This document shows positions 53,773 to 63,271 of a stretch of DNA of 64,000 nucleotides, piece after piece. The translations under genes were made by a program, and so were the position numbers. The stretch's first letter is position 1, and each line of letters starts with the position of its first letter. A model generated the notes under the pieces. It saw only the letters and a program-made list of their open reading frames with translations, was not told the DNA's origin and ran no database searches. The DNA lies in contig NZ_LSAZ01000042.1 in assembly GCF_001584325.1 (NCBI RefSeq), forward strand, positions 1 to 64,000, given 5' to 3'. The DNA comes from Bacillus nakamurai. Its GTDB lineage: Bacteria > Bacillota > Bacilli > Bacillales > Bacillaceae.

Positions 53773-54680
53773 TTCACATTCTTAGGATCAAGCGCGTCAC
53801 GCAGCCCGTCACCGACAAAGTTGAAGCATAGAACGGTAAGAAGAATGAACAGCCCGGGAAATAACGGATACCACCATGCCTGTATCATAATCGTAAAGTT
53901 TTGCGCATCTTGAAGCATATTTCCCCAGCTTGCAATGGGCGGCTGTATCCCGAATCCGAGATAGCTCAGCGCCGATTCAGCCAGAATAACCGAGCCGACT
54001 TTTAAAGTTGCTGACACAATGATCGGTCCGAGCGCATTGGGAAGGATATGAGAAAAAATGATCTTATGTGTTTTTGTCCCGATTGTTTTGGCAGCCAGGA
54101 CATATTCTCTTGAGCGCAATGATAAAAATTCTCCCCTGACTAAACGCGCAGTGGTTGTCCACCCCGTCAGACAGAAGATTAAAATCAATTTGTCCACACC
54201 CGGTTTAAAGATAGTAACAAGCGTAATCAATAAGAAAATATCAGGTATTGAGAGTACGATATCCACTAGACGCATGATAACAGCATCCACAATGCCTTTA
54301 AAATAGCCTGATAACGCGCCTAAGATGGTTCCGATAAAAATGGAGCCGACCACAGACGCAAAACCGACTAATAAAGAGATACGCGCGCCATATAAAATCC
54401 TGCTGAAAATATCACGCCCGAATTTATCCGTTCCCATCAAATGCTCAAGCCCCGGTGCTTTAAATTTATCAAGCAAACTTTGCTGCTCTTGTGAATAAGG
54501 AGCAATCACCGGCGCCAATATCGCCGATAGAATAATCACAAACAGAATAACGGCGCCTGCAACAGCCAACTTATTTTTCGAAAACTTTTCCCAGAAGATT
54601 TTTGTCATGGTTTCCGGTTTTGCGGAAATATTTTCTTTCAATCCTATCTCCGGCGCAGGAGATGTGTTCAATTCGGCCAT
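53769..54680 (-). CDS. appC: AppC, oligopeptide ABC transporter permease
   Basis: 303 residues from the second of two adjacent ATGs (54680; the first is 54683), behind GGGGGGAAGG. OppC-like: helix [20 protein letters not shown], then the core with EAA loop [26 protein letters not shown]. Last gene of appD-appF-appA-appB-appC. Confidence 0.92.
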   Translation of the reverse strand: MAELNTSPAPEIGLKENISAKPETMTKIFWEKFSKNKLAVAGAVILFVIILSAILAPVIAPYSQEQQSLLDKFKAPGLEHLMGTDKFGRDIFSRILYGARISLLVGFASVVGSIFIGTILGALSGYFKGIVDAVIMRLVDIVLSIPDIFLLITLVTIFKPGVDKLILIFCLTGWTTTARLVRGEFLSLRSREYVLAAKTIGTKTHKIIFSHILPNALGPIIVSATLKVGSVILAESALSYLGFGIQPPIASWGNMLQDAQNFTIMIQAWWYPLFPGLFILLTVLCFNFVGDGLRDALDPKNVK

Positions 54681-54695
54681 CATCCTTCCCCCCTT

Positions 54696-55646
54696 TTAAT
54701 ATTCAATTCTCGGATCAGCTACTGCATATAAAATGTCAGCGACGAGGTTGCCGATCACCACAAGGACGGCTGAAATGACGGTCATCGCCATAATGACGGG
54801 ATAATCACGCTGGAACGCGGAATCCACAAACAGCTTTCCTAAGCCCGGCCAAGTGAATATTTGTTCTACGACAACAGACCCGCCGATAAATGAGGGAATC
54901 ATTAGGCCGAAGATTGTAATAACAGGCAATAACGCATTCCTCAAGCCGTGCTTAAATAACACACGATTTTCTTTAAAACCCTTTGCTCTTGCCGTGCGGA
55001 TATAATCCTGATTTAATACGTCCAGCATATTTGATCTCGTATACCTTGTCAGACCGGCCATATCCGCCGTCGCTAATACGAATGCAGGCAAAATTAAATG
55101 ATGGATCCGGTCAAAAATATTGAAATCCGTATTCAGCGTCTCGACACCGCCGGTAGGAAACCAGCCTAGATTTACGGATAGAACCATAATTAAAATCAAT
55201 CCAAACCAAAAATTCGGAATGGCCAATCCTATAAACGAGGTAAATGTAATGCCATAGTCGAGTTTTGAATAGGGCCGTTTTGCGGACATGACACCAAACG
55301 GAATAGAGATGATAAGAGCCAAAATTGTTGAAACAAGCATCAGTATGAGAGTATTAGGCATTCGGGCCATAATCAGTTCTGAGACAGGTGTTCCTTTTCT
55401 GACAATTGACGTTCCGAAATCCCCCTGCACCATATTGCCGAGCCACTTTAAATATTGAACATACTGAGGATCGTTTAATCCGTACTTTTCAATAAATTGT
55501 TCTCTGTCGGCTTGGCTGATTTTCGGGTCCATCATTAACGTCATCGGATCTCCCGGCGCAGCTTTCATGATAATAAAAGATAAAATCGTTATTCCCAATA
55601 AAATCGGAATGGACATCAATGTTCTTCTGATAATATATGCAGCCAT
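54696..55646 (-). CDS. appB: AppB, oligopeptide ABC transporter permease
   Basis: 316 residues from the ATG at 55646 (N-terminus MAAYIIRRTLMSIPILLGIT). OppB-like with six helices and EAA loop QDYIRTARAKGFKENRVLFKHG. Behind AAAAGGGGACAAG. Confidence 0.92.
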   Translation of the reverse strand: MAAYIIRRTLMSIPILLGITILSFIIMKAAPGDPMTLMMDPKISQADREQFIEKYGLNDPQYVQYLKWLGNMVQGDFGTSIVRKGTPVSELIMARMPNTLILMLVSTILALIISIPFGVMSAKRPYSKLDYGITFTSFIGLAIPNFWFGLILIMVLSVNLGWFPTGGVETLNTDFNIFDRIHHLILPAFVLATADMAGLTRYTRSNMLDVLNQDYIRTARAKGFKENRVLFKHGLRNALLPVITIFGLMIPSFIGGSVVVEQIFTWPGLGKLFVDSAFQRDYPVIMAMTVISAVLVVIGNLVADILYAVADPRIEY

Positions 55647-55720
55647 ATTCTTGTCCCCTTTTCTATCCTTATTAAAAACAGAAGAGGGAGGAAACACTCT
55701 CCCTCCCCTCTAAGGGAAAA

Positions 55721-57349
55721 TTATTGTGCAAGCCACCACTTTTGAATATTATACAAATTACGTTTCGGATGATATTTGTATCCCTCCAGGTTTGCCGGCA
55801 TTGCCATATGGTTGTTAGGGTAATACAAGAACGTATACGGCTGGTCTTCCGCGATTTTTTGGTAGATTTGCTCGTATTCTTTGGAATACTGCTTTCTGTC
55901 GCTGATCGATTTTGCATCCTTCATGAGTTTATCCGCTTCAGCATTCTTATACCACACATAGTTTAAGCCCTTTTTAATCTGGCTTGAGTGGAATATGTCA
56001 TATTGGTCTGGGAAAGTAGATAAGCTCCAGCCCATCACCATCGCGTCAAAATCCCAATTCGGAGGATTCATTTGTTCAACAAGGGCGCTCCATTCTACAA
56101 TCTGAGTCTTCACTTCAATACCGATTTTCTTCAGCTGTTCTTGAACGACTACAGCTATGTCTTCCCGGACTTTGTTTCCTTGGTTCGTTTTAAGCGTAAA
56201 CGAGAATTTCTTTCCGTCTTTATCTAAAATGCCGTCACCGTTCGTATCTTTCCATCCGGCTTCCGCAAGCATTTGTTTCGCTTTTTTCTCGTTATACGTG
56301 AATTTCGGAACCTCAATATCTTTAGGATAGTTCCAAGATAAAGGACTTTCCGGAATGTAGGCTACCTTACCGTCTCCATCTAATACTTGGTTGACGATTG
56401 ACTCACGGTCAAGAGCGGTTGTGAGCGCCTGCCGGACTTTTTTGTCCTTAAATAATTCATTTTTCTCATTCCAGCCGATGTATACATAACTTAATGCCAG
56501 ATCAGTGACTACTTTGAGGTTATTAAATTTTTCAGCGGTTTTATAGTCAGTGGCCGGCACATTAAAGAAATTAATATCGCCAGCTTGGAGCTGAGCTACC
56601 GCGGCATTTGCATCCGGGATAATTTTGTAGGTCACCGTATCTAAATAAGGTCTTCCTTCAAAGTAATCATTATTTGCTTCGAGTTTAATATATTGGCCCT
56701 GCTTCCATTCTTTAAACTTAAATGGACCTGAACCGATTGGTTTTTTTCTATTAAATTCGTTTTCTTCCAAATCGGCAATCGGAACGTTGCCGAGAATATG
56801 CTTTGGCAGAATCGCTGTGCTGTCTAAAGCATTGTTGTAGAAATTACCGTCTTTATATTTCAGTTTGAACAATACTTCGTAATCGCCTTTTTTTTCTACG
56901 GATTTCAGCATTTCATAAGTGGATCCGCGCTCCCCCTTGTAATCTTTGCTTAACGGGATGCTGTACGTAAACACAACGTCGTCGGCCGTCAGTTCTTTTC
57001 CGTCGTGAAACTTAACGCCTTTTTTAATTTTCACGTCATACGCAAGTCCGCCGTCTAATTCTTTAATGCTTTCAGCGAGCGACAATTTTACGTTCAGTTT
57101 TTCATCCGTCTTTGTCAAGAAGCTGTACAGCAAATTCTCAATATCAGTACTTGCATCATCTGTAGAATACAGCGAGTTAAAGAGTGTAGGCTCCCCGATA
57201 GAACCGACAACCAAATCCCCGCCTTTTTGCGGTTTCCCTGCCGGTTTGGATTCGGAGCTTGTGGATTTTGAGCCGGAGCAGGCTGACAGGAAGATGGCGA
57301 GCGCCATAAAAACACTTAGCATCATCAGTGCAGATTTACGTAATTTCAT
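55721..57349 (-). CDS. appA: AppA, oligopeptide-binding lipoprotein (intact)
   Basis: 542 residues from the ATG at 57349 behind AAAGGGGGAATTG. Lipobox LSAC with Cys24, then an SBP_bac_5 fold (GGDLVVGSIGEPTLFNSLYS ... ALTTALDRESIV ... QYDIFHSSQIKK). In B. subtilis 168 appA is disrupted by a frameshift, leaving App without its binding protein. Here the frame is uninterrupted, so App is probably functional. Confidence 0.92.
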   Translation of the reverse strand: MKLRKSALMMLSVFMALAIFLSACSGSKSTSSESKPAGKPQKGGDLVVGSIGEPTLFNSLYSTDDASTDIENLLYSFLTKTDEKLNVKLSLAESIKELDGGLAYDVKIKKGVKFHDGKELTADDVVFTYSIPLSKDYKGERGSTYEMLKSVEKKGDYEVLFKLKYKDGNFYNNALDSTAILPKHILGNVPIADLEENEFNRKKPIGSGPFKFKEWKQGQYIKLEANNDYFEGRPYLDTVTYKIIPDANAAVAQLQAGDINFFNVPATDYKTAEKFNNLKVVTDLALSYVYIGWNEKNELFKDKKVRQALTTALDRESIVNQVLDGDGKVAYIPESPLSWNYPKDIEVPKFTYNEKKAKQMLAEAGWKDTNGDGILDKDGKKFSFTLKTNQGNKVREDIAVVVQEQLKKIGIEVKTQIVEWSALVEQMNPPNWDFDAMVMGWSLSTFPDQYDIFHSSQIKKGLNYVWYKNAEADKLMKDAKSISDRKQYSKEYEQIYQKIAEDQPYTFLYYPNNHMAMPANLEGYKYHPKRNLYNIQKWWLAQ

Positions 57350-57426
57350 ATCAATTCCCCCTTTGTGATATATATGCGGCAAGTTCGTTATGTAATCCGG
57401 CATACCCCCTCTCAAAGCTTGTCATT

Positions 57427-58416
57427 TCAGGCATACAAATGGCAGGCGACGAAATGATCGGGAGCGGCTTCTTGAAATGCCGGTATTTGTTCTTTGCAAA
57501 TCGGTTTGGCCATCGGGCATCTTGTGTGGAACACACAGCCTTCCGGCGGGTTTGCCGGGCTTGGCAGTTCTCCTTTCAGGATGATTCGTTCCCGCTTGAC
57601 GGCTCCTTTTTTTCTCGTAACCGGTACTGAGGAAAGGAGCGCTTGCGTATAAGGATGAAGCGGATTGTCATAGAGCTCGTGCTTATCAGTCAGCTCCATC
57701 ATTTTTCCGAGATACATAACGCCGACTCTGTCGCTGATATGGCGGACAACGCTTAAATCGTGAGAGATAAAGAGATATGTCAGATTAAATTCTTCCTGCA
57801 GTTCTTCCATTAAATTAATGACTTGGGCTTGGATGGAGACATCAAGTGCGGAAACGGGCTCATCCGCAATGATCAGCTCCGGATTTAGTGTAAGCGCTCT
57901 TGCGATGCCGATCCGCTGGCGCTGCCCTCCGGAAAACTCGTGCGGATAGCGGCCCGCAAAGCTCGGATGAAGCCCGACTTTTGCAAGGAGCTCTTCCACT
58001 CTTTCGTTTCGTTCGCGCAGGCTGTACATATGGTGAGTATGAAACGGTTCTTTAATAATGGAACGCAATGTTTTTCTCGGATTGAGTGATGCGAAGGGAT
58101 CTTGGAATACCATCTGAATGTTTTTGCGGACGCTTTTTCTCAGTTTTTCTTCAGACATGTTGGAAATATCTTGGCCTTTAAAAAGAATCTGGCCGTCTGT
58201 GGGCTTGTATAAGCGGATCATCGTTCTGCCTGCGGTTGACTTGCCGCAGCCTGATTCTCCGACGATCCCGAGCGTTTCACCGCGCTTCAGTGAAAAAGAA
58301 ACGCCGTCGACAGCCTTTATGTCTCCGACTTTTCTTTGAAAAAAACCGGAGCGGATCGGAAAATATTTTTTTACATCTTTCAGCTCTAAAATGGTTTCTT
58401 GGTTTGCAGCTGTCAT
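57427..58416 (-). CDS. appF: AppF, oligopeptide ABC transporter ATP-binding protein
   Basis: 329 residues. Walker [13 protein letters not shown] near residue 52, signature [15 protein letters not shown], Walker [15 protein letters not shown]-terminal Cys motif ([15 protein letters not shown]) typical of OppF/AppF. It overlaps appD by 4 nt. Confidence 0.93.
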   Translation of the reverse strand: MTAANQETILELKDVKKYFPIRSGFFQRKVGDIKAVDGVSFSLKRGETLGIVGESGCGKSTAGRTMIRLYKPTDGQILFKGQDISNMSEEKLRKSVRKNIQMVFQDPFASLNPRKTLRSIIKEPFHTHHMYSLRERNERVEELLAKVGLHPSFAGRYPHEFSGGQRQRIGIARALTLNPELIIADEPVSALDVSIQAQVINLMEELQEEFNLTYLFISHDLSVVRHISDRVGVMYLGKMMELTDKHELYDNPLHPYTQALLSSVPVTRKKGAVKRERIILKGELPSPANPPEGCVFHTRCPMAKPICKEQIPAFQEAAPDHFVACHLYA

Positions 58417-59399
58417 TTTGAATCGGCACCCTCTTCCTCATATAAAAAACACCTTACAGAACGGCCGTTTTGATGTGTCATGAGCGAAGGCTGCCCCGTC
58501 CGGCATTTATCCATCGCTTTTGAACATCTCGGAGCAAAGCGGCATCCTTCCGGCAAATTGTCCGGTGTCGGCACGCTTCCTTTGATCGCATTTAATGTAT
58601 CAATCTCTCCGTCTATTACAGGAATGGAAGTTAACAGCCCTTCCGTATACGGATGCAGCGGTTCTAAAAATAATTCATCGACGGCAGCGCTTTCTACGAC
58701 TTGTCCGCAGTACATGACGATCACCCTGTCGGCCGCTTCTGAAACGACGCCTAAATCATGGGTGATAAGCAAAATCGAGGTATCGAATTTTTTGCAGAGG
58801 TCTTTCATCAGCTCCAGCACCTGAGCTTGTATCGTCACATCAAGCGCCGTCGTCGGCTCGTCGGCAATCAGGAGCTTCGGGTTGCAGCTGAGCGCGATGG
58901 CGATCATGACCCTCTGTCTCATTCCTCCTGATAAGCGGTGCGGATATTCTTTTAACATTTGTTCTGCTCTGGAGAATCCGACCAATTTCAGAAGCTCCAC
59001 TGCCTTTTTAATGGCTTCTTTTTTGCTCATTTTTTTATGGTATTCAAGCACTTCTGTAATTTGTTCACCGATGGTCAGCACCGGATTTAGGGAAGTCATG
59101 GGTTCCTGAAAAATCATAGAGACGTCGTTACCGCGGATTTTGCAATATTCGTTTTCGGTAAAAGAGGCCAGGTCCTTGCCTTCAAGCTTTATCGAGCCGT
59201 CCATTATTTTTCCGCCCGAGCTTTGGACAAGTCCCATAATAGAAAGCGAGGTGATGCTTTTGCCCGAGCCGGATTCTCCTACAAGCGCAACGGTTTCACC
59301 TTTATTAATGTGAAAATCAACTCCGTCAACTGCGGGAATCGGCTGCTTCTTTCTGAAAAAATAGGTCTTTAAATTATTCACTTCTAATAGTGTGCTCAT
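58413..59399 (-). CDS. appD: AppD, oligopeptide ABC transporter ATP-binding protein
   Basis: 328 residues from the ATG at 59399 behind AAAGGGGAGTATC. Walker A GESGSGKSITSL near residue 40, signature LSGGMRQRVMIAIAL, Walker B LLIADEPTTALD, C-terminal CRFAPRCSKAMDKC. First gene of app. Confidence 0.93.
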   Translation of the reverse strand: MSTLLEVNNLKTYFFRKKQPIPAVDGVDFHINKGETVALVGESGSGKSITSLSIMGLVQSSGGKIMDGSIKLEGKDLASFTENEYCKIRGNDVSMIFQEPMTSLNPVLTIGEQITEVLEYHKKMSKKEAIKKAVELLKLVGFSRAEQMLKEYPHRLSGGMRQRVMIAIALSCNPKLLIADEPTTALDVTIQAQVLELMKDLCKKFDTSILLITHDLGVVSEAADRVIVMYCGQVVESAAVDELFLEPLHPYTEGLLTSIPVIDGEIDTLNAIKGSVPTPDNLPEGCRFAPRCSKAMDKCRTGQPSLMTHQNGRSVRCFLYEEEGADSK

Positions 59400-59489
59400 G
59401 ATACTCCCCTTTCTCATTCCGCTGCATCAGAGGAAAACATACGTTTCGCTATCACAAAATATAGAATAGTCGAAAAATTTTATAGTTGT

Positions 59490-59518
59490 ATATTATTACA
59501 TCATTATTACAAAAGCAA
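59490..59518 (-). promoter_or_regulatory. promoter of the app operon
   Basis: Minus-strand TTGCTT (59513-59518), 17-bp spacer, TAATAT (59490-59495). Confidence 0.55.
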
Positions 59519-59572
59519 GAATTTTTTAGGATAAATGTAATATATTTAAATATTTTCCATTCTTTCAACCTT

Positions 59573-60358
59573 TTAAAGCGTTGCTTCCAGAAAGGTTTTC
59601 GAAGGGATGGACAGCGCTTCTTCCACTGTTTTTTTATTCACTGTTAAATATTTTTTTACTATATCGAATCCGACGGCATAGCCAAGCATTGAGGGAACGT
59701 ATCCTTTGCCGTATAACAGCTGTGAAAACATTCTGCTGTCCCTTTTTAATCCGAGATTTGGCTTGATTCTTTTTTCAAACAGAATCTGGAGCTGCTCAGG
59801 CGTATAGTAGGACGTCCATTCCCCCGTAAGGCTTGAGCCGAATCGCTCATAAACAGCATATTCTGCCAGCCCCTCCATCATGATTGTATCAAGTAATGTG
59901 TCATCTTTTTCATCCTTTGTCACATGTTCTAACCGGCAGACGTGATTATATTCATGTGTCATAATGGCGGAGACAGCCGAATTAGAACTATCTGACGATA
60001 AGAAGAGGAACATTTTATCCCGGAAAGCAAGGCCGGATTTTGATCCGAACTCCATGCGGATTCTCCGATTTCGTTCATCGACTGGCAAAACAATGATCGG
60101 TACGTCAGGCCCGCTCCACTTCTCCTTTAAATAGCTCTCTTCCTTTTGGATATGGCTGAAGCATCCTTTTTCTTTCAGCTGATTGATTGTAAATAAACCG
60201 TCTTTCATATTGCGGAACATTCCGTGGTTTTGGAGAGTCCCGAGTATCGGCCTCCACTCTTTCTTTTTTGCTCCTGAAAAAAGAGGTAAAATGTGTTCGG
60301 CTAAATCATCTATGGATGCTGCTTTTTTCATCCATTGGTATGTCAGTTTGACGCTCAT
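59573..60358 (-). CDS. yjaZ: YjaZ, DUF2268 predicted zinc protease
   Basis: 261 residues from the ATG at 60358 behind AAAAGAGGAGGCG. The zinc motif HEYNH (ISAIMTHEYNHVCRLEH) lies near the middle, with an acidic ligand in MMEGLAEYAVYERF. This is the DUF2268 family of putative Zn-dependent proteases. Soluble, no signal peptide. Substrate unknown. The next gene upstream, fabF, ends with its own terminator. Confidence 0.87.
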   Translation of the reverse strand: MSVKLTYQWMKKAASIDDLAEHILPLFSGAKKKEWRPILGTLQNHGMFRNMKDGLFTINQLKEKGCFSHIQKEESYLKEKWSGPDVPIIVLPVDERNRRIRMEFGSKSGLAFRDKMFLFLSSDSSNSAVSAIMTHEYNHVCRLEHVTKDEKDDTLLDTIMMEGLAEYAVYERFGSSLTGEWTSYYTPEQLQILFEKRIKPNLGLKRDSRMFSQLLYGKGYVPSMLGYAVGFDIVKKYLTVNKKTVEEALSIPSKTFLEATL

Positions 60359-60393
60359 GCTGGTTCGCCTCCTCTTTTTATGATATGCAGACA

Positions 60394-60429
60394 AAAAAAA
60401 CCGGCCACCCTTTTGGGCAGCCGGTCAAT
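60394..60429 (-). terminator. terminator of fabHA-fabF
   Basis: Minus-strand ACCGGCTGCCC-aaa-AGGGTGGCCGGTTTTTTTT. Confidence 0.88.
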
Positions 60430-60436
60430 GTTTGTG

Positions 60437-61675
60437 TTATTGATATTTTTTGAAGATCAAAGTGGCATTATGTCCGCCGAATCCGAGCGAGTTGCTGAGG
60501 ACGACGTTTACATCCTGCTCACGCGCTTTATCCGGTACGTAATCTAAATCACAATCTTCATCAGGCGTTTCAATATTGATCGTCGGCGGAATGATTCCGT
60601 CTTTAATCGCCATAACGGAGAAAATCGCTTCAATACCGCCGGCAGCTCCCAACAGGTGGCCGGTCATTGATTTTGTCGAGCTGACCGCAAGCTTGTACGC
60701 ATGATCGCCGAAAACGGTTTTAATGGCCATTGTTTCGTATTTATCATTGTAGTACGTGCTTGTGCCGTGAGCGTTGATGTAATCAATATCTTCCGGCTTG
60801 ATGCCGGCATCCTTGATCGCTTCTTGCATCGCTCTCGCTCCGCCTTCACCGTCTTGGGCAGGCGCGGTAATGTGATAAGCATCACCCGTTGAACCGTAGC
60901 CGACAATTTCCCCGTAAATTTTCGCACCGCGGGCAAGCGCATGCTCAAGTTCTTCAAGCACAACGATTCCCGCGCCTTCTCCCATGACAAAACCGTCACG
61001 GTTTTTATCAAACGGGCGGCTTGCCGTTTTCGGGTCAGGATTTGTAGAAAGCGCTTTGTTGGCGCTGAAGCCCGCAAATGACATTCTTGTCAGCGGCGCT
61101 TCCGTACCGCCGGTAATCATCGCATCAGCATCACCGCGCTGGATGACTTTAAACGCGTCTCCGATAGAGTTCGTTCCCGTTGCGCATGCCGTCACCGTAC
61201 AGGAATTGACTCCTTTTGCTCCGAGTGCGATCGAGATTTGGCCTGTCGCCATATCCGGAATCATCATTGGAACAAAAAACGGGCTGACCCTTCTCGGCCC
61301 TTTTGTCAAGAAGATTTCAAATTGCGATTCAAGCGTTTCAAGGCCGCCGATGCCGGAACCGACCCAAACGCCTACTCTTGGCGCAATGTCTTCCGTAATG
61401 TTCAGACCGGCATCTTCAACCGCCATTTTCGCGGCTACGACTGCATATTGTGTGAAGCGGTCCATCTTTCTCGCTTCTTTTTTATCCATATAATTTTCAA
61501 TGTTGAAATCTTTCAGTTCAGCGGCTACTTTCGCCGGATATTCATCCGATTCCACACGTGTGATCGGACCGATTCCCGACACGCCGCCGATTGCGTTTTT
61601 CCAGCTTGTTTCGGCGTCGTTGCCAAGCGGAGACAGGGCTCCGAGTCCTGTAACGACTACTCTTTTTTTACTCAT
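60437..61675 (-). CDS. fabF: 3-oxoacyl-ACP synthase II FabF
   Basis: 412 residues, condensing enzyme. Catalytic Cys in [15 protein letters not shown] (near 163), His in [11 protein letters not shown] (near 303) and His in [14 protein letters not shown] (near 340). It elongates acyl-ACP with malonyl-ACP. ATG behind AAAAGGTGAGGTGC, 23 bp after fabHA. Confidence 0.96.
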   Translation of the reverse strand: MSKKRVVVTGLGALSPLGNDAETSWKNAIGGVSGIGPITRVESDEYPAKVAAELKDFNIENYMDKKEARKMDRFTQYAVVAAKMAVEDAGLNITEDIAPRVGVWVGSGIGGLETLESQFEIFLTKGPRRVSPFFVPMMIPDMATGQISIALGAKGVNSCTVTACATGTNSIGDAFKVIQRGDADAMITGGTEAPLTRMSFAGFSANKALSTNPDPKTASRPFDKNRDGFVMGEGAGIVVLEELEHALARGAKIYGEIVGYGSTGDAYHITAPAQDGEGGARAMQEAIKDAGIKPEDIDYINAHGTSTYYNDKYETMAIKTVFGDHAYKLAVSSTKSMTGHLLGAAGGIEAIFSVMAIKDGIIPPTINIETPDEDCDLDYVPDKAREQDVNVVLSNSLGFGGHNATLIFKKYQ

Positions 61676-61698
61676 CTAATGTGCACCTCACCTTTTTT

Positions 61699-62637
61699 CT
61701 ATCGTCCCCAGCGCATTGCGATGGCGCCCCATGTTAATCCTCCGCCGAATCCAACCATGACGATGACATCTCCGTCTTTGATTTTTCCGGCTTCTAATTC
61801 CTCTACTAATGAAATCGGAATAGATGCAGCAGAAGTGTTTCCGTATTTATGGACAGTTTTAGACATCTTTTCAACCGGAAGCTCTAAACGTTCCCGCGCC
61901 GCTTCCATAATGCGGATGTTTGCCTGATGGGGAATTAAAAAGTCTACGTCCTCCTTGGAGAGGCCGGCCTTTTCAATGACATTCACACTTGATTCACCCA
62001 TTTGGCGGACGGCGAATTTGAATACTTCTCTTCCATGCATGATTGTATGCCCTTTTTCATCTAAGTACAAGTGCTGGCCGCCTGTTCCGTCTGCTCCGAG
62101 CTCAAATGACAGAATACCTCTGTCGTCGCTGACAGGCCCGATGACCGCTGCGCCCGCTCCGTCTCCGAACAGAACGGCCGTGTTGCGGTCTTCCCAGTCT
62201 GTAATGCTTGAGAGCTTTTCCACACCGACCACAAGGACATGTTTGTATGTTTGTGATTCAATAAATTGCTTGGCAGTCACAATACCGTACATAAAACCTG
62301 CGCATGCGGCGCTGATATCCATTGCGCATGCCTTTTTGGCACCCAGCTTTTCTTGTATCATACAAGAAACGGTCGGGAATGACTGATCAGGAGTAACAGT
62401 TGCAACGAGAATCATATCAAGATCCTCAGCCGATACGCCAGCCTGGTCAAGCGCTTTTTGCGCAGCCTCAGCAGCCATGCCTGATGAATACATGTCTTCA
62501 GCAGCGATTCTTCTTTCTTCTATACCTGTTCTCGTCCGAATCCATTCGTCCGATGTTTCTACCATTTGTTCAAGATCATGATTTGTCAGCACTTTTTCCG
62601 GGATGTAACGGCCGACACCAAGTATTCCAGCTTTCAT
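61699..62637 (-). CDS. fabHA: 3-oxoacyl-ACP synthase III FabHA
   Basis: 312 residues. Catalytic Cys in [12 protein letters not shown] (near 112), His in [13 protein letters not shown] (near 238) and Asn in [13 protein letters not shown] (near 268). It starts fatty-acid synthesis with branched acyl-CoAs. ATG with AAAGGAGTC upstream and a FapR operator before it. This is the paralogue next to fabF (FabHA) rather than FabHB. Confidence 0.95.
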   Translation of the reverse strand: MKAGILGVGRYIPEKVLTNHDLEQMVETSDEWIRTRTGIEERRIAAEDMYSSGMAAEAAQKALDQAGVSAEDLDMILVATVTPDQSFPTVSCMIQEKLGAKKACAMDISAACAGFMYGIVTAKQFIESQTYKHVLVVGVEKLSSITDWEDRNTAVLFGDGAGAAVIGPVSDDRGILSFELGADGTGGQHLYLDEKGHTIMHGREVFKFAVRQMGESSVNVIEKAGLSKEDVDFLIPHQANIRIMEAARERLELPVEKMSKTVHKYGNTSAASIPISLVEELEAGKIKDGDVIVMVGFGGGLTWGAIAMRWGR

Positions 62638-62690
62638 AGGGAAGACTCCTTTATATAGTGAATTTAAAAATCAATTATTAAGATCAATTA

Positions 62691-62708
62691 TTAGTATCAG
62701 GTACTAAT
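62691..62708 (-). promoter_or_regulatory. FapR operator of fabHA-fabF
   Basis: TTAGTATCAGGTACTAAT, an essentially perfect FapR palindrome, 54 bp upstream of fabHA. Confidence 0.94.
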
Positions 62709-62803
62709 TCTACCCTATTTTTTTTCTGTTGGCAATATATTCGTCTAAACTATTGGCGCTTCTCACTCATAGAATATATCAAAGACGAAAGGGGGTCTTG
62801 ACT

Positions 62804-63037
62804 ATGGATATTTTCTCAAAAATGATGTTCGGCAATACCGAGGACCGGGATGAACCAGAGAAGGAGAAAGAGAAAGAGAAAGAGAAAGAAGAGCCTGAAG
62901 CTGATCCCGAAGAAGCAATCGATTACAACCATGTGATGAATCAGCTCGGCTCCATCATGAACTCGCTCGATCAATTAAAGCCGGTCTTTAAAGACCTCGG
63001 GTCGATGGTGTCCGCCTTAAAGAAAAAAATCATGTGA
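62804..63037 (+). CDS. yjzB: YjzB, small charged protein
   Basis: 77 residues from the ATG at 62804 behind AAAGGGGGTC. It is acidic with a Lys-Glu repeat run (residues about 18-28, encoded by GAGAAA-type 6-nt repeats), then a helical C-terminus (LGSIMNSLDQLKPVFKDLGSMV). It is divergent from fabHA and convergent with comZ, as YjzB is in B. subtilis. Function unknown. Confidence 0.78.
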   Translation: MDIFSKMMFGNTEDRDEPEKEKEKEKEKEEPEADPEEAIDYNHVMNQLGSIMNSLDQLKPVFKDLGSMVSALKKKIM

Positions 63038-63072
63038 AAAGCCACTTCTATTAAAAGTGGCTCTCTTTATTT
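63036..63072. terminator. bidirectional terminator between yjzB and comZ
   Basis: AAAAGCCACTT-ctatta-AAAGTGGCTCTCTTT hairpin. Confidence 0.75.
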
Positions 63073-63258
63073 ATTCAGCTCCCCGGCATCGGATTTGCCA
63101 AGCTCATAAGCTTCCGCCATGACTTGTGTAAACAGGTTCATAAACGGCTGGATCATTTCCATAGACAGATCAATGCCTGATTTCTCGAGCTCCGCCTTCG
63201 CTTCCGGCAAATATTTCATTGCAATCTGCATAAATTCAAGCGATTTTTCATGCTGCAT
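63067..63258 (-). CDS. comZ: ComZ, late competence negative regulator
   Basis: 63 residues from the ATG at 63258 behind AGAGGTGG, exactly the B. subtilis length. Helical throughout with a leucine-type heptad (EFMQIAMKYLPEAKAELEKSG). In B. subtilis it represses comG expression. It begins 13 bp after med and shares its operon. Confidence 0.92.
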   Translation of the reverse strand: MQHEKSLEFMQIAMKYLPEAKAELEKSGIDLSMEMIQPFMNLFTQVMAEAYELGKSDAGELNK

Positions 63259-63271
63259 GTGTATCCACCTC

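Noticed and set aside
62860-62893. GAGAAA-type hexamer repeats as a phase-variation switch in yjzB
   Set aside because: The repeat unit is six bases, so changes keep the frame; it would only vary the Lys-Glu run length.
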